Part shown: positions 22,501-31,449 of the stretch, piece by piece
Numbering within the stretch: the stretch's first letter is position 1
How the letters are laid out: every line of letters begins with the position of its first letter
NCBI GenBank assembly: GCA_034336665.1
Contig: CM067570.1
Span: forward strand, 15,545,502 to 15,609,501
Length of the DNA: 64,000 nt
Reading direction: 5' to 3'
Source: Luscinia megarhynchos
Taxonomy: Eukaryota > Chordata > Aves > Passeriformes > Turdidae
Position numbers and translations under genes: made by a program
The notes under the pieces: generated by a model
Told to the model about the DNA's origin: nothing
The model's database searches: none
The model's input: the letters and a program-made list of their open reading frames with translations, nothing else

Positions 22501-24483
22501 ACCTGGCACTGCCCAAACAGCCCATCTGCAAGAGAAGGGAGACAGCGGGACCAGCTGAACAAACACCTCCAAGTGAGGATCTGCAGGCACAGCCCCACCT
22601 TTCTCCTGCCCTGCCCCCCTGCACTGCTCCCTAGGCTCCCCTGCAAGGCATCCCTGAGCCCTTCACACACACTTGGGAAGGGAGAGGGGATCCCTGCACC
22701 GCTGCGAGCCACTTACCCTGCACACACACCTCCTGCGGGGAGCACAGCCTTCGGTCAAACAGGCAGCCTGGGACAGACAGACAGACAGGCAAGTCAGCAC
22801 AGCATCCAAGGGGGACTCCAGTGGAATTTGCTCATCACCAGCTGCTTGAGGGACCCCTACGCTCCAGAAAAGCAGCACAGGGATGCAATGTGGTGATGGT
22901 GGGAGGGGACACAGCTTTGTAGCCCATGGCAGAGGCTCGGTGCCAGTCTTTTCTGCCCCTCAGAGACAAGATGGGGGCTGTATAGTAAGTATGCCCTTAA
23001 CTGTGGAGAGTGGGGAAGGCCTGGAGTTTTTTGGGGTGCTGGCAGTAAAGAAGGTAAGACTGAAGCAGCAGAATCGTGCAAAACCACATCTGCTGCCCTC
23101 CTACATGTGGTACTACGAGGAAGAGATGCAACCCAGTGACACCGGAATCCACTCTCCCTGCGAGGCAGACCCCAAAGCATGGATGTAGTGGTGTTGGGGG
23201 TGAGGGGTGTGTACCGCTCCAGCCGTTCGGCGGGCAGCACTTGGGCAGGGGGCGGCTTCCCCCTTTCTCTGCCCCCCCGTTTCGGTCCAAGACCGTCAGC
23301 AGCGAGACGGCAGCAGGCGATGACTCAGCCCCGGATGGCAAGGAAGGAACGAGAAAACAACCGGGGGGAGGGGAGGGAGGGGCCCGTCAAGCCCGCCGCG
23401 GGGAAAGGGGGCTAGTGGGGATGAGGGTCCTCGAAACCCCGGCAGCCACGGGCCAGTGTGGCCCGGCCAGGCAGGTGCGGCGCACAGGACCCGAGTGCCG
23501 GGGAGACCCCAGGGACGGCGGCGGCCGGAGGGGGCCGGGCCGGGGCGCTGGGCCGGCGCTGTCCGCGGTGCTGGAGCGGCGCGGCGCTCTCCGCCGAGCC
23601 GCCCCGCTCTGCCGGGAGGGGCGGTGGCCGCAGCTCCGGGAGGCGCCCCCGGCCAGCACGGTGCTCGGCCGCAGCCGAACCGGAACCATTCCTTGCTGGC
23701 TGGCGGGGGCAGCGGGGCCCCGCGGTGCAGCCGGATCCGTCCCGGCACTCCCGGGCCGCTGGATGAGGGGCGCAGCAGCCTCGGGCGCCCGGTAGTGAGT
23801 CAGCGGAGCCGGGGCCGTGCCGGGAGGCTGCAGCCCTGCTATCGACAGCGACACTCGGGTCCCCGGGAGCCCCAAGTACAGACCACACGGACCGACCTGG
23901 AGAAGAGCGGGTGCACCGGCCCGGGTGGCCGCACTAACAGGCGGAGGGCAGCTAAAGGCCGGCATGGTCTCGGAGGATGCCACGCTTAGGTCCGCTGGCC
24001 CGGGCTCCCCATCCCTGCGGCAGCCCCAGGCACCGGCTTTGCCCCGGGCATGAGCAAGCATCGTTCTGCTCCCGTAGCTCTCGGGCCCGGCGGGGCGGCA
24101 ACTCTACAGCCGGCGAGGTGCCCCGGGGATTAGCACACCCACCGGCCCGGCAGCCCCGGGAGAGGAGCGCCCCGGTGCCAATGGCGCACTCGCGGTGCCG
24201 GTCCCGGGCCGCCCTGTCCCGCTATCCGCCAGGGGCCGGACTCGCCGCTGCACGCAGTGACAACACCCTATAGCGGCGGCGACCGCACCGCCCGCGGAGT
24301 CCCGTGCCCCGCCACTCCCCGGGAATCTCCTTCCGGCCCTCGCGCAGCCCGGGGCAAAGCCGCCCCGCCCGGGGTCGCGGTCTCACCATGTGCGGCGGTG
24401 GCAGCGGCGGCGCCGTCACGCAGCTGCCCGCGGCCGGCCAGGAGGAGGAGGCAGAGGAGCGCCCGGAGGAGCCGCCGCCCCAT
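13518..24483 (-). CDS. PTPRN: Receptor-type tyrosine-protein phosphatase-like N (IA-2/ICA512)
   Basis: PTPRN is a catalytically inactive receptor PTP of dense-core granule membranes in neuroendocrine cells. There are 23 coding exons on the minus strand, as in human: 24387-24483, 22717-22767, 22412-22525, 22067-22172, 21751-21931, 21269-21593, 20942-21058, 20778-20812, 20371-20657, 19850-19936, 19620-19699, 19362-19426, 16876-17088, 16522-16731, 16285-16433, 16069-16142, 15702-15779, 15449-15568, 15145-15311, 14031-14084, 13849-13913, 13687-13760, 13518-13589. The product is about 939 residues. The signal peptide begins [17 protein letters not shown]. The cysteine-bearing RESP18-like region (GCLFDRRLC) follows, then a dibasic VVEKKS site matching the known maturation cleavage, a transmembrane helix in exon 13 and a PTP domain. 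WPAEG replaces the usual WPD and the signature loop reads [10 protein letters not shown], the two changes known to inactivate IA-2. The C-terminus NAILKALPQ is identical to the human form as I recall it. Exon 15 carries an apparent extra base. The exon 18-19 intron starts with GC. Confidence 0.95.
14411..14501 (-). ncRNA. MIR153: miR-153 precursor hairpin in PTPRN intron 19
   Basis: On the minus strand, 14427-14448 reads as mature miR-153-3p (starts TTGCATAGTCACAAAA), and 14465-14486 reads as the 5p arm (starts GTCATTTTTGTGAT). The arms pair around a loop at about 14449-14464, and the stem extends outward through GCAGCTGCCGGC and GTTGGCAGCCGTGC. The location, in the PTPRN intron between coding exons 19 and 20 and on the host strand, is the known location of mammalian miR-153-1. 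It is a neuronal and neuroendocrine microRNA presumably co-transcribed with its host. Seed and mature sequence match the family exactly as I recall it. Confidence 0.96.
14499..14535. repeat. Simple GA/GACA repeat
   Basis: An uninterrupted run of GAGAGA and GACAGACA units abuts the outer stem of the miR-153 hairpin in PTPRN intron 19. On the host strand it is a pyrimidine (CT/TGTC) tract just upstream of the hairpin. Confidence 0.85.
16806..16872. repeat. 17-bp tandem repeat, four copies, in PTPRN intron 13
   Basis: The unit GCATCCCGCGGGGTCCC starts at 16806, 16823, 16840 and 16857, with almost no divergence between copies. It fills nearly half of the 144-bp intron 16732-16875 and ends three bases from the exon 13 splice donor on the PTPRN strand. 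Confidence 0.93.
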
Positions 24484-24589
24484 GCTCCGCTCACGGCCGC
24501 ACCATGGCGCACCCGCCGGCCGCGCCCCCGCCGCCGCCGCCAACCCGCGCCCCGCCGCGCCGCGCGCCCCGCCCGCCGCCGCCGCCCCG

Positions 24590-24849
24590 CCAATGGCGCG
24601 CTGCGCGCTGCCGCGGCCAATCGGAGACCCGCGCGGCTGCCCCCCGCTGTCCAGCGGGGCCAATCACGCCTCGCTCCGGGGAGAGGCGGCTCAGCGCCGC
24701 GCCAATCGCAGCGTCCCCGGGGGCGAGCGCACGCCCCCCGGGGGTGTGCCGCAGCGCCAGCAGCGCCCCCGCCAATCAGCGCCCGGCCCTTCCCAGCCCT
24801 GCGGCCGCACTGGCTCCCGCCTGGGACACGCCCCTGAGAGCCGCCCAAT
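24590..24849 (-). promoter_or_regulatory. PTPRN: PTPRN promoter: six CCAAT (NF-Y) boxes in a CpG island
   Basis: CCAAT occurs at 24590, 24617, 24660, 24702, 24772 and 24845, all in the same orientation and each followed by S then R, as the NF-Y consensus CCAATSR requires. They lie 107-366 bases upstream of the PTPRN start codon at 24481-24483, inside a CpG island that spans roughly 23.2-25.0 kb and covers the first exon and part of intron 1. No TATA box is evident. Promoter function is inferred from position. Confidence 0.7.
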
Positions 24850-25278
24850 GAGCGGCGAGCGTGGAGCCGCACCCTCGTGCCCCGCCCGGCGGCACCGCCC
24901 GGGCACCGGCCGCGGGGAGAGCGCAGCCCCGGCCCGGGCAGGGACCCCCCGTCCCGGCCCCGGCGAGCAGCTTCACGTCTGGTGCCGGCAGATCCCTGCG
25001 CACACGGCAGGCTCATTCATGGGGAAAGGCGCGGCCCCAGCGCTGCACGAGACAGGGGACTTCCTCCCGCCAGATCTCCCTGGGCAGGAGCCGAGCCCTG
25101 TTCTGCCCCTTAGCTGGGACCCCCAGCACCCCTCGACAAGGGATTGTCGATGAATGAATAGGTCTCGCTCACGATTCCAGGGGAGAGCACAGGTGAGAGC
25201 CATGGGAGTCCCCAGGGGGAGCCACGTACATCAGGCCCAGCCACAGTCACGCACTACTCGCTGGTGAGACAGAAATGC

Positions 25279-25284
25279 TTTAAT
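25279..25284 (-). terminator. DNPEP: DNPEP polyadenylation signal ATTAAA (minus strand)
   Basis: TTTAAT on the plus strand reads ATTAAA, the commonest variant signal, 43 bases beyond the DNPEP stop codon. No canonical AATAAA lies nearby. The implied 3' untranslated region is very short, about 60-70 bases. Confidence 0.6.
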
Positions 25285-25326
25285 GGCCCCAAGACTAAAT
25301 CCACTGCTACTCCCTCCCCGCCATGT

Positions 25327-28300
25327 TCAGTCGACCACCAGGCTGCTGCTGACCGTCGGCAGGAGCTCGAAGAAGCCCTGTAAGAAGAGAGGCTGTCGGG
25401 GTGGGCTGAGCAGGGCGGTGCGGGGTGGGGGGCCAAGCGGTGGGGGCAGGCAGCAGCTCCCTGTCACAGCGTCACAGCAGGCAGCTCCTTGCAGAGAGCA
25501 GGACCACGTCGCCATAGTAACCCATCGCTGACTCAAGGCTAGCACCGGTTGCCATAGGAACTACTTAGGGATGGCAGTCACTGGGGAAGGCTGGGATTGA
25601 GAGGGGGCACCTCCGGAAGCAGCAGTACCTGAGCTGCTCTAGAGAGCTGGGGAGTTCTGCGGGACAGCTGGGCTCAGCCCCAAAGCAGGGATTGGATAGG
25701 GACACGGGGATGTGGGAGACGCATAGCAGCAGGGAACAGGCTTTAGCTTCAGGCCTCACCTTGAAGAGGGTGATGCTCTGAAGCACCCCCGAGGTGCAGC
25801 ACATCTCCCGGATGGAATGCATGGCCAGCTGCGGGCAGCCGATGTCCAGCACACGCAGCCCCAGGCGGGAGGCCAGAATGGGGCCGATGGTGGTGCCGCA
25901 GGGTGTGTCATTCCGCACCATGAACTCCTGCATGGGGGCAAGACCTCAGCAGCTCCATGTGCTGCCCCATGGCCTCCCACAAGGGCCCCTCAGCCCTGAA
26001 GGGAGGTGACCTGGGACAGGGAAGCAGCACCGACCCACACCAGGGTTAAAAAAATGCACCAGAGATAGGATGCATTCAGGCCAGGCTCCCATCCTGTTCA
26101 CCAGCATGCCCTGAGGCAGTCCTGGAGCTGGAGCCCCAGAGCAGCAGGCAGCACAGAGATTACAGTGGGGTCAAACACGCGAACACGGGTGGAGCTTTGG
26201 CACAGGCCCCCTCTGATGAACCCAGGGGCAGGGCTGCAGCCCAAACTCCCGATGTTCAAGGAGCTGAAGCCGAGCCCTGCCCTGCTCACCTGCAGAGGGA
26301 CACCCACGCGGGCAGCAATGTCCCGGATTACGGCTTCAGTGACAGCTGTGGAGGCGTAGCGCTGGTTGCTGTTCACTTTGATGACAGGGCCCTGCACAGG
26401 GGAAGGCACAGCAGGCCAGTGGGACCCAGGAATAGTCAGTGGCCCTGGAAACCCAGGCAATGCCGTACCACCCCAACATATCTGTCTGTTCTCCCTTTCC
26501 TGGGTGAGCCCTTGGGGATGGAGACAGTGTTTCCGTGGGGACAGCCCCAGTTCAGAGCAGGGAGGAGCTCTACAGACAAGACTGGGATCCCAAGTGACTA
26601 ACATGAAACACAGTCAAATACCACTGCGGGAAAAACGTTTCCCATTTGAATGCTCTCGAGTTGTGCCCTGGGAGCAGCTGGGCAATCCTCAGCGCTGCAG
26701 GACAGACAGCCAGCAACCATCCTAGACCAAAGCAGAGGGCTGCCCTCACCTTGTGGAAGGCTGGACGATGATTCTCCTCATGCTTGTCCCTGCAAAAGAG
26801 AAGGAAGAGTTTCACACTACAGCCCTCCCTCCCTGCTGCAAAAAGGACTGTTCTGTCTGTACTGCCTGGGGAGCAATGGGTATACAATCCCACAGATGGC
26901 AGGGCAGACTACTCACACATAGTTGGGGTGCACAGCGTGGGCCATATCAGCACTGATCATGTAGGACTTGGCCACCGCCTCCTCGAAGGCTGTCAGGTTG
27001 TGCGGCGATGCCGAGATCCGGCGCAGCACCAGCTCCGTGAGCAGGGACTCTGCGCCCTGTGCACTCTCTGACCCTACCTGCCAAGGATCGCCATCAGCAC
27101 TACCCCGCAGCACCACGGGGGCCAGATGAGTGACAGGGCGCTCCCTAAAGCCAGCAAAGCAGCTTCCTACCACACCACTGCTTCCTACCCCTGCCTGGGC
27201 CATGCTCCATGTGGTGTAAGCAAATCCCTGCTTCCTCCACTGGAGTGTGGGATCTCTCTCCTGCTAGGCATGGCTGGGGAAGAGCAGAGAACACGGAGCC
27301 CCTTCTGGCGCCAGCCCCCCATGTCTGTGCCACTCGCTCACCTCCTCGTTGTCGTAGAGCGCGATCAGACGCACATTGGGCTCCTGGGAGAGCGACGAGG
27401 GTGATGCACAGGAGTCAATCAAGGCCTGCAGGGTTAGGGAGAATGGACACCAGCCTGAGTGCCACTCCAGCCTGGAATCTCAGGACAGAGCCATCAGGAA
27501 ATCCCCCAGGAGAGCCCAAAGCATGGCAGAAGCGAGCACACACATTGCCCAGCAACAGCAGGAACCACCTCTGGGAACTGTTGGGAATCCCACAGACCCA
27601 GCAAAGGAGGCATCCAACCCCAGGTCCTCCAACAATCTAGGCCATTCCACAAGAACAGAACTCCCTGCAGAGCCTTTGGCCAGCCCAAAGCCGAGCCTGG
27701 ATGCATGGAGGCCATGCTGCAGCCTCCAGGTTCTTTCCCCTCTCACCTGCAAGGCGCAATAGCAGCTGTGCAGGTTGTCCAGACGTGGGGAGAAGATGAA
27801 CTCGTCGAAGGCACCACCCAGTGTCTGCAGAGAGCCAAGAGGAGCAGGGGACAGACTCTGGGTCACCAAAAAGTACCTGCCACTGGGTCCCCATTCCAGT
27901 ACCCTTATCTCTGCCCCTCAGGAGCAGCTTCCTCTAGTTTCGTTCAGCTCCCAGACCTGGCACACCCCAGGCAGAGGACACCTGTGCAGTGCCAGCCCAT
28001 GGGCTGTGCACAGACAGAGGGAGGCTCCTGCCCTTACTCACCGCTGGCTGAGTATCTGCCAGGCACAGTTCCAGCTCCACAATCTGCTCTGGTTTCACCC
28101 CCAGCTGGGGGCAGATCAGCGAAAGCAGAACAGGGCTGTGCCGCTCTGCCTGTGAAGAAAGCAGAGCTGTGGGCAGGGCAGGCAGTGGACGGCAGGAGAA
28201 ACTCCTGGTTTCCCTTTGCAAAGCTGTCCCTGACCCTGCTTATGTTGGTAGAGTCCTCTCTCCTACTAACATGTCTGTTTAAGCCCCCACCTCATCCAGG

Positions 28301-30217
28301 ACAGCTCTATGCCCCTGTGCTAGCCCCCCTCCCTGCCCTGCCTCCTCAGGGGGATGCACCCCTTCCACACTGGCTGCAGGCAAGGGTGAGAAGAGAGAGA
28401 TGGCTGAGCAGATGTGCCGTGTACACAGCTGTGAGGCAGAATGGAAGGTTACCAGCATCTCCACAGGCAGAAGGGGAACCTGGTGGCAGGTCCCTGAGGA
28501 CTCAAAAGCAAAGGTGACAAGGATGAGGTCCTTGCAAGCATCCCTGCTGATCCTTGGCACACAGCTCACCTGGGCAGCAGCACTGCAAGGTGTGGACTCC
28601 ATAAGCACCTCTTTTTCCAGCTCCTCCTGCACTGCAGTGGCCAGAATGGGAACCCTGTGGGGGTCAGCAACATTAGCTCTCAGAGCTTTGCTCACCTTGC
28701 TCCTCCAGGGAGTGACCGCTATGCTGGATGGAGCAAGAATGTACATTTTAGGCATAAATCTGTTGTGCCACCTCAGGACACCCTAGTGTCCTTTCCCAAG
28801 ACCTATGCTTGGAAGCATCTCCTGGAAGGACTCCATGGTGCCAAAGGGAGAGCTAAGGTGGGGCTTTGCTCTAGCTAGGTCCCAGCCCTCCCAAGGGCTG
28901 GCCAGGGGTCAGGGCTGAGCCAGGCCTTACAGGTGGTGCTCGGTGTTGGGCCCAAAGCTCTCATTGATGTTGCGCTGCAGATGGATGGCCAGGTGAGGAA
29001 TGCGGAGGATGGGCCGCTCCACACACACCAGCCGCTGCTCCAGGCGCCCCGTGGCTGGGTCCTGAAACACAAGGAGCACTTCTGGGGCCAGGCCTGCAGA
29101 GCTGAGGGGCTGCAGCAGGTTCCACTCTGTGTGGCGGTCACAGACCCAGTGCCAGAGGCACACAGCTATCCGACAGTTCACGCCCTCAATCAGACTCACC
29201 TTTACGATCACCCTCCCGGCCACGGTGAGGTCACGGTCAAACCAGGTGTTCCAGATGCCCCCTCCATAGGTCTCCACTCCAACTTGCACGATGCCCACCT
29301 GTCCCCGCTTAGAGCGACGCTTCACCTGGCCAACAGCAGAGGTGTCACTGCTGGCACCAAGAAGCACTGGGACCGGGCAGACAGTGGAACTGGGCAGCAC
29401 ATGATTCTGCTTCACAGCACCCTTGGAGGGGCTCTGCAGGACAGGGGACACAGAGGAGACAGCAGCAGCCAGAGCAAAGCAGGGGCTGCTTTGGGTGACA
29501 GATTTGGGAGGTGTAGGGAGCCAACAATGGGTGTAGGGAACCAGCAACGATGCTGCAGAGTACAGGGGCATTCAGGATAGTTTTTGCTTGTGCCGTGAAA
29601 CTGGAGGACCCCAGAGAAGGACTCAGCACCCAGCCGGGAGCCCTTACCCTGAGGCAGGGGCTGTCGGTATGGGCCCCTAGCAGGCTGAAGCCATTCCCGG
29701 GCTGGAACTGGCCGCCGACGGCAAAGGCGATGAGGGTGGAGTAGTTCCTGGTGATGAAGTACTGGAAGCAGAAGGGCAGAGTGAGGGGTGAGGCGCCCCG
29801 TCCAGCCCCGCTCCCGTGCCCCGTCCGGCCGGGCCCACCTTGTGCGCCGGCCGCACGTCCCAGTGCTCCGTCTCCTTCAGCTCCTGGAAGCCGGCCTGCA
29901 GCAGCCGGCTGCGGCATTCGGCCACCACTGCGGGGGGAAGAAGAGCCGTCAGGGCGGCCCGGGGGGAAGAGGAAGCGGGCCGGGGAGGGGAGCGGGCGGC
30001 GCTCACCGTGGTACGGCGAGGGACTGCGGTTCACGAACTTCACCAGCTCCTGCGCCGCCGCCTTCGAGCCCTGCGCCGCCGCCTGCGGGCACCGCCGTCA
30101 CCGCACAGCGCCGGCAACACCCCGCCCCGGGCCGGGACCCCCGCGGCACCGGGGACCCCCGCCCGGCGGCACCGACCCGACCCCGTCCCGCGCCCGCCGC
30201 CCGCCCGGTACCTGCAT
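25327..30217 (-). CDS. DNPEP: Aspartyl aminopeptidase (M18 metallopeptidase)
   Basis: DNPEP removes N-terminal aspartate or glutamate from peptides in the cytosol, as a di-zinc M18 enzyme forming dodecamers. There are fifteen coding exons on the minus strand: 30212-30217, 30007-30082, 29839-29927, 29648-29761, 29200-29325, 28931-29061, 28570-28654, 28042-28149, 27747-27824, 27342-27425, 26917-27077, 26750-26789, 26290-26391, 25760-25927, 25327-25377. All phases agree and total 472 residues (human about 475-485). Exon 1 codes only MQ, then AAAQGSK, as in the mammalian form. Metal-site motifs are all present: GAHTDSP (His), SPRLDNL (Asp), YDNEEVGS (Glu-Glu), [10 protein letters not shown] (Asp) and AMHSIRE (His). 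The C-terminus is SSSLVVD. No broken exon was seen. The start lies in a CpG island with a CTCF-like motif just upstream. Confidence 0.96.
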
Positions 30218-30239
30218 GGCCGCCGCCCGCGCCGCGCCC

Positions 30240-30253
30240 GCGCCCCCTGCTGG
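30240..30253 (-). promoter_or_regulatory. CTCF core motif at the DNPEP 5' end
   Basis: GCGCCCCCTGCTGG on the plus strand reads CCAGCAGGGGGCGC on the minus strand, matching every position of the core consensus CCASYAGRKGGCRS. It lies 23-36 bases upstream of the DNPEP start codon and immediately before the 71-bp minisatellite. Occupancy is inferred from the motif only. Confidence 0.6.
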
Positions 30254-30274
30254 CGCGGAGGAACGCAGCCCGCG

Positions 30275-31300
30275 CCCCGAGCCCCGAACTGCGAACTCCG
30301 AACTCCGAACTCCGCACCGGCAATCTGCGCCCGAGCCGGTGCACACCCCGCAATGCACACCTTGCGCCCCGAACTCCGAACTCCGCACCGGGCAATCTGT
30401 ACCCGAGCCAGTGCACAACCTGCAATGCACACCTGAGCCCCGAGCCCCGAACTCTGCACCGGCAATCTGCGCCCGAGCCGGTGCACACCCCGCAATGCAC
30501 ACCCTGCGCCCCAAGCCCCGAACTCTGCACCGGCAATCTGCGCCCGAGCCGGTGCACACCCCGCAATGCACACCCTGCGCCCCAAGCCCCGAACTCTGCA
30601 CTGGCAATCTGCGCCCGAGCCGGTGCACACCCCGCAATGCACACCTTGCGCCCCGAACTCCGAACTCCGCACCGGCAATCTGCGCCCGAGCCAGTGCACA
30701 ACCTGCAATGCACACAACGAGCCCCGAGCCCCGAACTCTGCACCGGCAATCTGCGCCCGAGCCGGTGCACACCCCGCAATGCACACCTTGCGCCCCGAAC
30801 TCCGAACTCCGCACCGGCAATCTGCGCCCGAGCCAGTGCACACCCCGCAATGCACACCCTGCGCCCCGAGCCCCGAACTCCGCACCGGCAATCTGCGCCC
30901 GAGCCAGTGCACACCCCGCAATGCACACCCTGCACCCCCGAACTCCGAACTCCGCGACCCCGGTAATCTGCGCCCGAGCCAGTGCACACCCCGCAATGCA
31001 CACCCTGCGCCCCCGAACTCCCGAACTCTGCACTCGTATCTGCGCCCGAGCCAGTGCACACCCCGCAATGCACACCCTGCGCCCCGAACTCCCAAACTCT
31101 GCACCGGTAATCTGCGCCCGAGCCAGTGCACACCCCGCAATGCACACCCTGCACCCTGCAATCTGCACTCCATCTGCACATGAGTCTACACCCCGCAATG
31201 CACACCCTGCACCCACCCCTGCACCCCGCAATGCACACCCTGCACCCAACCCTGCACTCCGCAATGCACACCCTGCAATCCGCACCCTGCAATCGGCGAT
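30275..31300. repeat. 71-bp minisatellite upstream of DNPEP
   Basis: A unit of about 71 bp, containing GAACTCCGCACCGG, CAATCTGCGCCCGAGCC and TGCACACCCCGCAATGCACA, recurs head to tail. The CAATCTG landmark lies at 30321, 30393, 30463, 30534, 30605, 30676, 30747, 30818 and 30889, with altered copies near 30964, 31037 and 31108. Central copies are almost identical and exactly 71 bp apart. To the right the array decays into shorter TGCACCC / GCAATGCACACC units up to about 31440. Because 71 is not a multiple of three and the unit lacks stop codons, long spurious open frames cross it on both strands. Confidence 0.95.
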
Positions 31301-31449
31301 GTGCACACTGCGTCCCGTGACCTGCGACCCACGAGCCACACCCTGCACCTCCCACGCTGCACCCCCGCCATGCACATCGCACTCTCACTCCGCACCTCGC
31401 ACCGTGCACTCCACACCGTGCACCCTGCATCCCACAGTCTGGTCCAGAC

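Noticed and set aside
23076..25153. Long overlapping open frames at 23-25 kb
   Set aside because: GC-rich by-products over the PTPRN first exon, intron 1 and promoter. Only the short minus-strand signal-peptide exon at 24387-24483 is supported.
30275..31300. CRISPR array
   Set aside because: Direct repeats are contiguous 71-bp units without unique spacers, in a vertebrate genome.
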